Source: Ammonifex thiophilus (GTDB taxonomy: Bacteria > Bacillota > Desulfotomaculia > Desulfotomaculales > Ammonificaceae). Taken from it: 53,510 bases of DNA. A model generated the notes under the pieces. That model was not told the origin of the DNA. It worked only from the letters and a program-made list of their open reading frames with translations, and did not search any database. This document shows positions 20,321 through 29,350 of this stretch, piece by piece. Both the position numbers and the translations under genes were made by a program. Numbering within the stretch: the stretch's first letter is position 1; the number at the start of each line of letters is the position of its first letter. The stretch spans positions 1-53,510 of the forward strand of contig NZ_QSLN01000012.1 of the NCBI RefSeq assembly GCF_003368535.1, given 5' to 3'.

Positions 20321-20772
20321 CATTGAATGGGCACCTTCACCCAGCGGCGCCTGCCAGCTTCGGTTTTGGGCAGACGCACCTCTAAGACACCGTTGTGATA
20401 GGTAGCTCGGGCTTCTTCTGGTTTGACCTCGGCGGGAAGGCTGAAAGTGCGGCTGAAGCTGCCGTAGTAGCGCTCGGCGTGGTAAACGCCTTCCTGAGTG
20501 TAAGAAGTGTCGCGCTTTATCTCCCCTCGAAGGGTGATGGTGTCTTCGGTGACCGTCACTTCGACGTCGTCCTTGGACTCCAGGCCCGGTATCTCGGCGG
20601 TAACTATCACTTCGTCCTCAGTCTGGTAGATGTCTACACGGGGGGTGAAAGCTTCTCCCCAGCTTCCTCCTCGCCAGCCTAAGGCGGGGCGAAGGAAATC
20701 CCACAGGCGGTTCATCTGCTCCCGCAGGCTGGTGATCTCCCCGTAGGGATCACGCCTGCTGCGTAAGGCCAT
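20320..20772 (-). CDS. Hsp20 / alpha-crystallin family small heat-shock protein
   Basis: This 150-residue ATP-independent holdase binds unfolding proteins. The N-terminal arm carries aromatic residues, the alpha-crystallin domain is at about 43-135 (PRVDIYQTEDEVIVTAEIPG, then YGSFSRTFSLP, and NGVLEVRLPK), and the C-terminus is short (RRRWVKVPIQ), ending in the VPI variant of the IXI/V motif that docks neighbouring subunits. GAGAAGGAGGAG precedes the ATG. A TATAGT hexamer about 37 bases upstream could be its -10 box, but no good -35 or CIRCE element is visible. Confidence 0.92.
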   Translation of the reverse strand: MALRSRRDPYGEITSLREQMNRLWDFLRPALGWRGGSWGEAFTPRVDIYQTEDEVIVTAEIPGLESKDDVEVTVTEDTITLRGEIKRDTSYTQEGVYHAERYYGSFSRTFSLPAEVKPEEARATYHNGVLEVRLPKTEAGRRRWVKVPIQ

Positions 20773-20901
20773 CAGCGTAGCTCCTCCTTCTCGGGCTTTC
20801 TGTTTCCACTATACCCGCAAGAAGGAAGGGGTATGCGCAGGATTTTAGAAAAGAGGCGGCGAAAAGCAAGGCTTTAAACGGAATTAAGGAGTGGTCTGGC
20901 T

Positions 20902-21519
20902 TTGACTAAGCAACAACCCTTGCTCGAAGCGCTGACTCTGGCTCGGGAAGAGTTCAAGCGGCGGGTACGGAGTACCATGGCCTGGAAAGCTGGGGTGCGC
21001 ATGGACGAAGAAGGGCGGCTGGTGGTGCCCTTCTTTGGCAAGACTTATCGTGTTCCTCCACCCCCTGGCCAGGAGATACCGGTAGTTGAGGAAATTCTTC
21101 TCCTCCACTACCTCACCCGGGCGGCGGGACTGCTGCCGGCGGGGGAGTGGGTCTCCTTTAAAGAGTTGCCCAATGGGTTCATCTACCACATACCCTTCAA
21201 CCAGCGGGTGATCCGTCCCTTGCTTAAGGTTTTCGGCTCCGACCCCCAAGCCCTGCTAGAGGCGGGGAAGAAATTGGGAGGGGAAGAATTGTCCCTGGGA
21301 GATGCAGCGGTGGCGCTCAGGGCCCTTCCGCGCTTCCCCTTGGCCTATGTCCTCTGGGCGGGGGACGAGGAGTTTCCTCCTCAAGCTACCGTTCTTTTCG
21401 ACACCACAGCCCCTGCTTACTTTGCCACTGAGGATTGTGTGTGGCTGGCTCAGTTAGGTGTGAATTACCTGGCAGCTGCTCGGAAAGGGGTGGGTTCAGA
21501 AGGTGGAAAAGCTTTGTGA
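20902..21519 (+). CDS. DUF3786 domain protein
   Basis: This 205-residue protein matches the DUF3786 pattern: an N-terminal helix, FFGKTYRVPPP, a central LLLHYLTRAAG and the WVSFKELPNGFIY segment, and a late FDTTAPAYFATEDCVWLAQ. Members occur in anaerobes, including many with corrinoid or Fe-S metabolism. The function is unknown. The start is TTG at 20902 after GGAGTGG. The 3' end overlaps the GTG start of the Nudix gene by 17 bases. Confidence 0.75.
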   Translation: MTKQQPLLEALTLAREEFKRRVRSTMAWKAGVRMDEEGRLVVPFFGKTYRVPPPPGQEIPVVEEILLLHYLTRAAGLLPAGEWVSFKELPNGFIYHIPFNQRVIRPLLKVFGSDPQALLEAGKKLGGEELSLGDAAVALRALPRFPLAYVLWAGDEEFPPQATVLFDTTAPAYFATEDCVWLAQLGVNYLAAARKGVGSEGGKAL

Positions 21520-22045
21520 GAAGCGACTTAAATCGGAGACGGTTTTCCAGGGGAGAATCCTGCGGGTTAGGGTGGATACCGTTTTGCTGCCCGACGGGCG
21601 CACCTCCACCCGAGAAGTGGTGGAATACTCCGGGGCGGTGGCCATCGTACCCCTGACGGCGGAGGGAGATGTGATCATGGTGAGGCAGTACCGCTATCCC
21701 GTGGGGCGCGAACTGTTGGAGATCCCGGCAGGGAAAATAGAGGAGGGAGAAGAGCCAGAGGCCTGTGCCCAGAGGGAGTTAGAGGAGGAGACGGGGTTTA
21801 TAGCGCGTACATGGAAGCATCTGGCGAGCTTTTACTCCACGCCGGGCTTCACCAGCGAAAAGATGCATCTTTTTTTAGCCCAGGACCTTTATCAGGGAAG
21901 GAAAAGTCCTGACCGGGACGAGTTTTTGCGGGTGGAGCGCCTGCCTTTGTCCCAGGCTTTGGAGTTGGTGAGAAAAGGCGAGATTGTCGATGCCAAGTCG
22001 ATCTGTGGCCTCCTCTGGGTGAGTCATTTCCTTATTCAGCGGTGA
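21503..22045 (+). CDS. Nudix hydrolase, ADP-ribose pyrophosphatase type
   Basis: This 180-residue enzyme should cleave ADP-ribose to AMP and ribose 5-phosphate. The Nudix box is complete from Gly75 (G..EEG....ACAQRELEEETGF). The N-terminal beta-sheet has KLKSETVFQGRILRVRVD-like features of the NudF/YqkG family, and YYSTPGF-like FYSTPGFTSEKMHLFLA follows the box. The GTG start is inside the DUF3786 end. Its stop overlaps the convergent minC stop region by 10 bases. Confidence 0.9.
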   Translation: MEKLCEKRLKSETVFQGRILRVRVDTVLLPDGRTSTREVVEYSGAVAIVPLTAEGDVIMVRQYRYPVGRELLEIPAGKIEEGEEPEACAQRELEEETGFIARTWKHLASFYSTPGFTSEKMHLFLAQDLYQGRKSPDRDEFLRVERLPLSQALELVRKGEIVDAKSICGLLWVSHFLIQR

Positions 22046-22647
22046 GGGAAGAGGGGCTCCAGGAGGATACTTTTTCCCTCCAGCCGGGCTTTCACCATTA
22101 CCAAGGAGGAAGGGGGAGGAGGAGCGGACACCCCGGCTATGCTGAGCCTTAAGGGAGCAAAGCGGTAGGCCACGATTACTGCCGAAGGATTGCCGTCTTT
22201 TCCCGCTGCCACTTCTCCTCTGAGGTTCCCGCAGACTATTACACTCCCCCCGGCTTCCACCCGCGCCCCGGGGTGAACATCTCCCACTACCACCAAGTTT
22301 TCGGCGGCGCTGACTATCTGCCCTGCTCGCACGTGCGAGCGGTAGAGATGGGTGTTGGCTTCGGCCGGAGGGCGGGGCTGTGTTCGGGTGGCAAGAGCGG
22401 TCCCCACCTTTTTGCGCCCCAGGTAGATCAGACCGTACCGAGAAACCAGTTCCACTATCTCTTTCTCTTGCTCGGCCGGCAGCTCCCTGCGGGGATGCAG
22501 GAGGAAGCGGGCCCCCTGGAAAAATCCCCGGGCGCTTTCCAGGTGGCGCTTCAGATTCTGCTTCCATTCCTCCAAATCGTAGCCGGCGTCGAGAAAGATC
22601 ACCAAACCTTCCCGCGTTCCCTTTATGCTTATACCGGAACGAGACAT
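22036..22647 (-). CDS. minC: Septum site-determining protein MinC
   Basis: This 203-residue inhibitor of FtsZ polymerisation has an N-terminal domain (about 1-95) and the C-terminal right-handed beta-helix (about 98-203). The latter carries the diagnostic GQIVSAAENLVVVGDVHPGA, EAGGSVIVCGNLRGEVAAG and the final ISI/G region that binds MinD. minD, minE and divIVA are not adjacent, so minC is a stand-alone gene here. It converges with the Nudix gene. Confidence 0.92.
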   Translation of the reverse strand: MSRSGISIKGTREGLVIFLDAGYDLEEWKQNLKRHLESARGFFQGARFLLHPRRELPAEQEKEIVELVSRYGLIYLGRKKVGTALATRTQPRPPAEANTHLYRSHVRAGQIVSAAENLVVVGDVHPGARVEAGGSVIVCGNLRGEVAAGKDGNPSAVIVAYRFAPLRLSIAGVSAPPPPSSLVMVKARLEGKSILLEPLFPHR

Positions 22648-22825
22648 GGTTCCTCCGCTTTTCTCCTTTTCGGTCTTTTTTAAAAGACTTCGCTTCGGGG
22701 GGACTTTTTCCCTTCTTTTTCCCCAAGCTCGTACTTTTTGCCGCTCGACGTGTACTGGGAAGAGGTCGGGTCGGGTAAATTAATAATGCCTTCGGCATGA
22801 TCTTGGGGAAAAGGAGAGATGGGCT

Positions 22826-23851
22826 TTGCCGGAATGGCGGAAAGACCCGGTGGTTGACCGGTGGGTGGCGGTAAGCACGGAGCGGGCCAAGCGCCCCACC
22901 GACTACCGTCCCCCCCTTGAACGCAAGAAGCAGGAGCGCTGTCCTTTGTGCGTGGGACACGAAGGGGACACTCCCCCGGAAGTCATGGCCTTCCGTCACC
23001 CCGGCTCTTTGCCCGATCGTCCCGGCTGGTGGGTGCGCGTGGTGCCCAACAAGTTTCCCGCCTGCCGGGTGGAAGAGGAAGACATCGTTCGGCCCCACGG
23101 CCCTTACCAGTGGCGCTGCGGGGTGGGGGCGCACGAGGTCATCGTCGAGACGCCGGAGCACGTGCCCAACCTGGTGAACCAGAGCGAGGCACAGATTGCC
23201 GAGGTGATCTGGGCCTGGCGGGCGCGCTTGCTCGATCTGCGCCGGGACACGCGCTTCAAGTACATCCAGATCTTTAAGAACAAGGGCTCGGTGGCGGGAG
23301 CTTCGCTGGAGCATGCCCATTCCCAGCTCATTGCCCTTCCCCTGGTACCTGCTGAGATTCGGGCGGAGCTCGCGGGCGTGAAGGCTTACCGCGAAGAGAA
23401 GGGTAGCTGCGTTTTCTGTGACCTTTGGCGCTACGAACTGGAAGCGGGGGAGAGGGTGGTGGAGGAGAGCAGGTGTTTTTTGTGTTTTGTTCCTTACGCC
23501 GCCCGTTTTCCCTTTGAGATGTGGCTTGTCCCTAAAAGGCACGAGCCCGACTTCGGGGCTATCGAGGAGGGGGAGGTGCGCGATCTGGCCTGGCTGCTCA
23601 AGCGCACCCTGCGCCGTCTGGCGCAGACGGTCTTCGACCCCCCCTTCAACCTGGTTCTGCACACCGCTCCGGTAAACGTGTCCGAACCCGTGGATTACCA
23701 CTGGCACATAGAGATACTCCCCCGTCTTACCATCATGGCTGGGTTTGAACTGGGCACAGGTTACTACATCAATCCCACCCCGCCGGAGATGGCGGCGGCA
23801 GCTTTAAGGGAGCAGGAAGTGGAGGAAAGGATGGTGAGCCACTTTGTTTGA
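22826..23851 (+). CDS. galT: Galactose-1-phosphate uridylyltransferase family protein
   Basis: This 341-residue HIT-superfamily nucleotidyltransferase keeps the zinc site (Cys39 and Cys42 in CPLCVGHE) and the catalytic HxHxQ-type motif EHAHSQ with His165 as nucleophile. HWHIEILPR near 291 is the usual late motif. The family swaps UMP between UDP-glucose and galactose 1-phosphate; some members act on ADP-glucose. The start is TTG at 22826 after AAAAGGAGAG. It overlaps glgA by 8 bases and no galK or galE is present, so a role in glycogen sugar-nucleotide metabolism is worth considering. Confidence 0.9.
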   Translation: MPEWRKDPVVDRWVAVSTERAKRPTDYRPPLERKKQERCPLCVGHEGDTPPEVMAFRHPGSLPDRPGWWVRVVPNKFPACRVEEEDIVRPHGPYQWRCGVGAHEVIVETPEHVPNLVNQSEAQIAEVIWAWRARLLDLRRDTRFKYIQIFKNKGSVAGASLEHAHSQLIALPLVPAEIRAELAGVKAYREEKGSCVFCDLWRYELEAGERVVEESRCFLCFVPYAARFPFEMWLVPKRHEPDFGAIEEGEVRDLAWLLKRTLRRLAQTVFDPPFNLVLHTAPVNVSEPVDYHWHIEILPRLTIMAGFELGTGYYINPTPPEMAAAALREQEVEERMVSHFV

Positions 23852-25334
23852 CCGCTCGCTGCGGATTCTCTTTGTGGCTTCGGAGGCGGTGCCCTTCGCC
23901 AAGGTGGGGGGCCTGGCCGACGTGGCCGGTTCGCTGCCCAAAGCGCTAGCCGTGGGGCCGGATGAACGTCACAATGATGTGCGCCTGGTCATCCCCCACT
24001 ACAAGAATATCGAAGACACGAGCTACCTCATGGATTTCCCTGTCCCCCTGGACGGCAAGCTCGAAACCTGCGTTTTGCGGCAGGGCAAGATCGAGGCGCA
24101 TTACCGGGGCGAGCACCGCTCTCTCCCCGTCTACTTCATAGGAAACTACCACTACTTCTGGCGAGATGGTATTTACGCCTTTCCCGACGACGCCGAGCGC
24201 TACGCCTTTTTCTGCTGGGCGGTGTTGGAGATGCTTCCCCGGCTCAACTGGCAGCCGGACATCATCCACTGCAACGACTGGCAGACGGGCCCCATCCCTC
24301 TGCTCTTGGGCACCCATTACCGGGAACACCCATTCTACCAGCATACCGCTACCGTTTTTACCATCCACAACTTGCAATACCAGGGTAACTTTCCCTGGGA
24401 AAAAGCCCGGCTTTTCAACCTGGGGGACGAGTACTATCATCCCGAAGCCCTGGAGTTTTACGGGCAGTTCAGCTTCATGAAGGCCGGGCTCCTTTACGCC
24501 GACGTGATAAGCACGGTGAGCCGCACTTACGCTCGGGAGATCCAAACCCCGGCCTACGGCGAGCGCATGGACGGGGTGCTGCGCCGGCGTTCCCGCGACC
24601 TTTACGGCATCGTCAACGGCATAAACTACCACGAGTTCAACCCTAAAACCGACCCGCGCCTGCACCGTAACTATGATCTGAACACTCTGGAGGACAAGCG
24701 GGAGAACAAGTACGCCCTGCAGCGGGAGATGGGCCTGCCGGTGAAAGATGTTCCGGTTCTGGGGATAGTCTCACGCCTGGTAGCCCAGAAGGGGCTGGAC
24801 CTGGTGGCGGAAATTGCCCCGGAGCTCATGCACTTGGAAGTGCAGTTGGTGGTTCTGGGCACGGGCGATCCCCAGTACCACCGTCTCTTCGAGGAACTCA
24901 AGCACCTCTACCCGCAGAAGGTAGGGCTTTACCTGGGGTTTAATCCGGTCCTGGCCCAGCGCATTTACGCCGGTGCCGACATTTTCCTCATGCCCTCCCG
25001 CTTTGAGCCTTGCGGTCTGGGGCAGCTCATAGCCATGCGGTACGGCACCATACCCGTGGTGCGGGCCACCGGCGGGCTGGCCGACACCGTCCAGGAGTTC
25101 GATCCCGTAACCCTTTCGGGCAACGGCTTCGTGTTTAAAGAATATAACGCCAGGGAATTTTATAGGGCTATTGCCCGAGCCTTGAAGCTTTACCGCGACC
25201 AGCCCGATTCCTGGCGGCGACTTATGCGCAACGCCATGTCCTGCGATTTTTCCTGGGCTCGTTCGGCGGTGGAGTACCTGCAGCTTTACCAGGAGGCGCT
25301 GAACAGACGCCTAGCGGCGATCCGTATAGCTTAG
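23844..25334 (+). CDS. glgA: Glycogen synthase
   Basis: This 496-residue GT5 enzyme elongates alpha-1,4-glucan. The N-terminal KVGGLADV motif (20-27) binds the nucleotide sugar, HCNDWQTGPIP contains the usual His/Asp, and the C-terminal domain has IVSRLVAQKGLDL and the active-site FEPCGLGQLIAMRYGTIPVVRATGGL. It starts inside the galT end, so the two are coupled. The stop TAG overlaps the TAA of the convergent fapA-like gene (shared bases 25332-25333). The branching enzyme and glucoamylase lie at the left of the window. Confidence 0.95.
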   Translation: MFDRSLRILFVASEAVPFAKVGGLADVAGSLPKALAVGPDERHNDVRLVIPHYKNIEDTSYLMDFPVPLDGKLETCVLRQGKIEAHYRGEHRSLPVYFIGNYHYFWRDGIYAFPDDAERYAFFCWAVLEMLPRLNWQPDIIHCNDWQTGPIPLLLGTHYREHPFYQHTATVFTIHNLQYQGNFPWEKARLFNLGDEYYHPEALEFYGQFSFMKAGLLYADVISTVSRTYAREIQTPAYGERMDGVLRRRSRDLYGIVNGINYHEFNPKTDPRLHRNYDLNTLEDKRENKYALQREMGLPVKDVPVLGIVSRLVAQKGLDLVAEIAPELMHLEVQLVVLGTGDPQYHRLFEELKHLYPQKVGLYLGFNPVLAQRIYAGADIFLMPSRFEPCGLGQLIAMRYGTIPVVRATGGLADTVQEFDPVTLSGNGFVFKEYNAREFYRAIARALKLYRDQPDSWRRLMRNAMSCDFSWARSAVEYLQLYQEALNRRLAAIRIA

Positions 25335-27142
25335 ACCGATTCCTTCTCCGGTGACCAGCTGAGCCCGATGACCTCTAGGCGGCCGGAGGAGGAGAGCTCT
25401 ACCTTTATCTCCCTCAAGGGGGAGGCAATTTCCACCGTCTGCTTGCCCACCTGAATCACTACCCCGGGGTAGGCCTTTTTCAGCTTGATCTTCTGAGGGG
25501 TGGGGGCGCTTATAACGGTCTTCACCCCCAGGTCGGAGCCGGCTATGTTGACCGCTATCTCCTCCAGGGCTTCGGCCTTGCCGCCGCGCAGTATCCCGTC
25601 GATCCGCACCTTGCCGCCGGAGCGCAGGATGGAGTTGTAGGCTCCCTGACCGATCACCAGAATGTCGCCGGTAGCCTCCAGGAGGCTGTTGAGCGCGTAG
25701 CGGGCCACGATGCGCGCTTTGGTTCCGGTGGCCTGCATTTCCACTTCCTGCTGGGCACTGAGAAGTTTCCCCACCGCCTGCCGCAGATCTTTCAAGTCTT
25801 CCGGGGGAGAGAAGCGGATCGCGGCCAGCGCCTGCTGAACCTCCTGCAAGGCGGCGATAAGACCGGGGGGAAGCTCCATCTTCTGGCGCACGGCCGACTC
25901 CACCTGCCGGCCGATTTCCTTGAGGACGAGAAGCAAGTGGGAGTATTTCCTCTCGAGCAGGAGTAGAAAGGCTGTTCCTGCTTTCAAGGGTCGGTTCGAA
26001 GAAGTAGCGTGTTTTTGTAAGTCTTCCGTAGCCTGCAAGGCTTCCTGAGCAAGGGAGAGAAATTCCAGCAAAAGGGAATTGAGCTTGGCGTAGAAGGCCG
26101 TCGGGCCGCCGGCGCGTATGGTGCTGGCGATGACGTTTCCCACCGTAACGTCTCCTTTAGCCTCGATGAGCGCGTTGGCTATCTCCCCTTCCACCCACAC
26201 ACTTCTCCCGGCCCTAATTTGCATGCCTTCGGCCACGTTTCCTGTAATGCGAACATTGCCGGCAAACCTGATGTTCCCCGTCTCTAAGTTTACGTCTCCC
26301 TGGATTTTCAGAAGCGGCTCTACGGCGAAGTAATAGTGGCCTGGCCCGCGTCGTCGGTAAACCGGCCTACCATCGCTTACGGCGATCACGCTTAAGCCGT
26401 CAGGGGCGAGTTGGGCACCGGGGCCCGCCTCCAAGACCGCTTCCCGCGGGGGGCGCGGGGGTATGGGCTGACCATCCACACCCCATCCCGGCTCACCCGG
26501 TACTCCGGGCTTCTTCACCCCTAAGATACTGCCGGCGGTTACCGAGGGGAAGCGTTGCAGCTCGCGATAGTCCACGGTTCCGTTTTCCCTGATCACCGGT
26601 TTCCCCGCTTCTTGAGGGCAGCACCTAATCTCCACTTCCTCATCCTGGGGTGGGGAGGGGGGCTGCCCAACGGCGATGAGAAACCGCCCCGGCCGGGGGT
26701 TCTGGTAAAGCTCCTCAATTACCTCTTCTTTGATCCCCTTTTTAACTCCTCTTTCTTCCAGTAGCCTGGCCAGAGCCTTTCTGTCCAGGGGGAATAACGC
26801 TTCTACTTTCGTTTCTGGCTTTATCACTAAAGCGGCCTGGGGAGGAGTATCGGGGAGAAAGTAGGAGATGCGCTGTGTGGGTTTGACCTCCAGGAAGGCC
26901 TGCAGCTTGTCCCGGGATACGATGACCTCCACTTTTCCCGGCTCTTCTTCCGGCGGTGGGAGGATGATCTCTACCCGATCTTCTTCCCTGACTGGAACGG
27001 GCTCACTTTTCTCTTCGCCGTTCACCTTGACCTTCACCTTTTCCCCAGGGATGATGAGGGCGGGGGCTCCGCCGGGTGAGCGCACAAAGAGGCGTCCTTC
27101 CTTGATATAGGCCTGTCCTCCCAGTTCCCGTTCTCCGGCCAT
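25331..27142 (-). CDS. FapA family protein (DUF342)
   Basis: About 603 residues. The N-terminus (about 1-90) is a small beta domain, followed by the DUF342 region with the landmark PSVTAGSILGVKKPGVPGEPGWGVDG, then a right-handed beta-helix (LKIQGDVNLETGNIRFAGNVRITGNVAEGMQI...) like that of bactofilin and MinC, interrupted by a coiled-coil insertion (about 355-500). I chose ATG 27142 because AAGGAGAAGAGGT lies just before it; the frame is open further upstream, but that part does not look like the family. Members are linked to flagellar or surface assembly; no flagellar genes are near. Confidence 0.85.
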   Translation of the reverse strand: MAGERELGGQAYIKEGRLFVRSPGGAPALIIPGEKVKVKVNGEEKSEPVPVREEDRVEIILPPPEEEPGKVEVIVSRDKLQAFLEVKPTQRISYFLPDTPPQAALVIKPETKVEALFPLDRKALARLLEERGVKKGIKEEVIEELYQNPRPGRFLIAVGQPPSPPQDEEVEIRCCPQEAGKPVIRENGTVDYRELQRFPSVTAGSILGVKKPGVPGEPGWGVDGQPIPPRPPREAVLEAGPGAQLAPDGLSVIAVSDGRPVYRRRGPGHYYFAVEPLLKIQGDVNLETGNIRFAGNVRITGNVAEGMQIRAGRSVWVEGEIANALIEAKGDVTVGNVIASTIRAGGPTAFYAKLNSLLLEFLSLAQEALQATEDLQKHATSSNRPLKAGTAFLLLLERKYSHLLLVLKEIGRQVESAVRQKMELPPGLIAALQEVQQALAAIRFSPPEDLKDLRQAVGKLLSAQQEVEMQATGTKARIVARYALNSLLEATGDILVIGQGAYNSILRSGGKVRIDGILRGGKAEALEEIAVNIAGSDLGVKTVISAPTPQKIKLKKAYPGVVIQVGKQTVEIASPLREIKVELSSSGRLEVIGLSWSPEKESV

Positions 27143-27262
27143 ACCTCTTCTCCTTGCAGGGCATTTTTGCGAAAATTCGACAAAAGGTGCGCTTTTCCTG
27201 CTAGAGTAGCTGGCATAGGCTGGGCGGGCCGGGAATAAAGATGTCTTGGGGGGGCTTGGTCG

Positions 27263-28531
27263 GTGAGGGAAGCGGAGCTGGAGAAGGTGGTACTGGAGTT
27301 GAGCCAGCTGGCGCGCGAGGAGGGCCTGGACTTTTACCCCATGCGCTTTGAACTCTGCCCTTCCTTCGTGCTGCAGACCCTGGGGGCCTACGGAATGCTC
27401 ACCCGCTTTTCCCACTGGAGCTTCGGAAAGGCCTATCAGCGCCTCAAGTGGCGCTATGATTTGGGGCTCAACCGCGTCTACGAGATGGTGGTTAACACCA
27501 ATCCCTGCTACGCTTTTCTTTACGCCGGCAACAGACCGGTGGAGCACAAGTTGGTGGTAGCCCATGCCCTGGCTCACAGCGACTTTTTTAAGCACAATCT
27601 CCACTTCCGCTCTCTATCCGGCGACTGGCACGTGCGCATGAGCTGCCACGCCCGCTGCCTCCGCTCTTACGCCGAGAAATACGGGAGCCGCCTGGAGGAG
27701 TTGCTGGACGCAGCTTTAGTCCTGCAGGAGCACGTGGACCCCTATTTGGGGAGTGAAGAGGGGAAGGACCTCTTGCTTTTCTTGGTGCGCTACGCGCCCG
27801 AGCTGGAGGACTGGGAAAGGGACGTTCTGAGCATGGTGCGGGAGGAAAGCCTTTACTTCTGGCCCCAGTTTACTACCAAGATACTCAACGAGGGGTGGGC
27901 TACCTACTGGCACGTGCGCCTGCTGAGGCGGCTGGAACTGGAGTTTAAAGAAGCGGTGGAGTTTGCCCGCTTGCAGGCAAAGCTCTTAAGCCCCGGTTCG
28001 ACGGGCATTAATCCTTACCTCGTGGGCCTTAGAATACTCGAAGATATCGAGCGGCGCTACGGTAGAGACAAGCTTTTCGAGGTGCGCCTGCTCGAGGACG
28101 ATCTTTCCCTGATCCGGAACTACCTAACTCCTAAGCTGGTAGAGGAACTCGGCCTCTCCCTTTACCGGCTGGTGGGCGAGGCGTGGCGGCCAGTTGGTGG
28201 TGGGGCGGAGAAGGTCAAGGAAGCGCTAATCAAAAGGCTTACCCACGGGGGTTTTCCTTATTTGGTGGCCAAGGACGGTAATTACGGGGGAAGGGGGGAG
28301 CTTTATCTGGTGCACGTCTTTGACGGCCGGGAGCTCGACGTCTACCATCTGGAACGCGCCCTTCCCCACGTTTACCGTCTCTGGCGCCGGCCGGTGCACC
28401 TAGAAACGGTACTGGAAGGCAGGCGGGTGCGCTTCACCTACACCGGTCATCGGGTGGTTCGCCAATCACTGACCCGTAAGGCGGAGGGAGGCGCGACGGG
28501 CCAGCCAGCGGGCCAGGAAATTGAAGAGTAG
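27263..28531 (+). CDS. spoVR: SpoVR family protein
   Basis: This 422-residue protein belongs to the SpoVR family, linked to spore cortex formation in Bacillus but also widespread in non-sporulators. Typical stretches are GLDFYPMRFELCP, the NTNPCYAFLY and HKLVVAHALAHSDFFKHN metal-like HxxxH region, YFWPQFTTKILNEGWATYWH, and the NPYLVGLRILEDIERRYG helix. The biochemical role is not known; a redox or metal function has been suggested from conserved His/Glu. It starts at GTG 27263. The 3' end overlaps pstA on the other strand by 66 bases. Confidence 0.93.
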   Translation: MREAELEKVVLELSQLAREEGLDFYPMRFELCPSFVLQTLGAYGMLTRFSHWSFGKAYQRLKWRYDLGLNRVYEMVVNTNPCYAFLYAGNRPVEHKLVVAHALAHSDFFKHNLHFRSLSGDWHVRMSCHARCLRSYAEKYGSRLEELLDAALVLQEHVDPYLGSEEGKDLLLFLVRYAPELEDWERDVLSMVREESLYFWPQFTTKILNEGWATYWHVRLLRRLELEFKEAVEFARLQAKLLSPGSTGINPYLVGLRILEDIERRYGRDKLFEVRLLEDDLSLIRNYLTPKLVEELGLSLYRLVGEAWRPVGGGAEKVKEALIKRLTHGGFPYLVAKDGNYGGRGELYLVHVFDGRELDVYHLERALPHVYRLWRRPVHLETVLEGRRVRFTYTGHRVVRQSLTRKAEGGATGQPAGQEIEE

Positions 28532-29350
28532 CACGATGATCACCAGCACGGCGGAGGAGCCGTCGGCTACTCGCCGGACATCGGGGATGAGGGCTTCGGA
28601 GTTTACCTTCCAGATGTGCACGGCCAGAGTCTCCCCAGGGCGCAGCGGATTCCAGGGACAGGTGGGGCTGGTGATATCCCACTGGCTGAAATCGAGCCTG
28701 GGTGTGGTGAGGCCGGCGGTGAAGATAAGGGCAGCCGCTTCTCCCAGTATGCGCCCGGAGGCCAGTATGATCCCGGTGAGCAGTCCCGGAAGGGCGGAAG
28801 GCAGGACCACGCGGCAGATGGTCTGCCACTTGGTGGCTCCCAGGCTCAGGCTGGCCTCCCGCAGGTCGTGGGGCACGGCGCGCAGGGCTTCCTCCGTTAT
28901 TCTCACCATCAGAGGGAGGTTGATGATGGTGAGGGCCAGAGCGCCGGCCAGGAGAGAATAGCCCAAGCCCAGGGTGGTGACGAAGAGCAGGAGTCCGAAA
29001 AGCCCCACCACGATGGAGGGCAAAGAGGCCAGCGTCTCGATGCTCAACCGGATGGAGCGGGTGAGGGCGTTTTCCCTGGCGTACTCCGAGAGGTATATTC
29101 CCGCCAGAACACCCAGGGGAGCTACTATTATGAGGGATAAAAAGAGCAAGTAGAAGGAGTTAAAGATGTTGGGGCCTATCCCCCCGCCGGCCCTTATGGT
29201 TTCCGGTTCACTGGTGAGAAACTTCCAGTCGATGACCTTGAGGCCATGAAGCATGATGTAGCCTAGAAGAAAAGCCAGGACGGCCACCACCACTCCGGCA
29301 GCCAGCCAAAAAGCCAAAGTGGCCAACCGATCTTTAAAATGGGCAGTCAT
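28466..29350 (-). CDS. pstA: Phosphate ABC transporter permease PstA
   Basis: This 294-residue inner-membrane permease has six predicted helices and the ABC permease EAA-like motif around EALRAVPHDLREASLSLGATKWQTICRVVLPSALPG. The N-terminal segment LAFWLAAGVVVAVLAFLLGYIML is the first membrane span. Its ATG overlaps the pstC stop as ATGA, indicating coupled translation. pstB (the ATPase) and phoU are missing downstream, where spoVR converges. Confidence 0.95.
   Translation of the reverse strand: MTAHFKDRLATLAFWLAAGVVVAVLAFLLGYIMLHGLKVIDWKFLTSEPETIRAGGGIGPNIFNSFYLLFLSLIIVAPLGVLAGIYLSEYARENALTRSIRLSIETLASLPSIVVGLFGLLLFVTTLGLGYSLLAGALALTIINLPLMVRITEEALRAVPHDLREASLSLGATKWQTICRVVLPSALPGLLTGIILASGRILGEAAALIFTAGLTTPRLDFSQWDITSPTCPWNPLRPGETLAVHIWKVNSEALIPDVRRVADGSSAVLVIIVLLFNFLARWLARRASLRLTGQ

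Noticed and set aside
22648..22825. Riboswitch in the minC/galT gap
   Set aside because: Only a small ATGCC-TTC-GGCAT hairpin (22786-22798) and purine/pyrimidine runs are present; no known aptamer pattern is seen.
21875..23707. 610-codon open frame on the minus strand
   Set aside because: It lies opposite galT and minC, has no family resemblance and the composition of a shadow of GC-rich genes.
27143..27604. 5' extension of the FapA-like gene on the minus strand
   Set aside because: It overlaps the start of spoVR, does not resemble the family, and a good ribosome site precedes ATG 27142.
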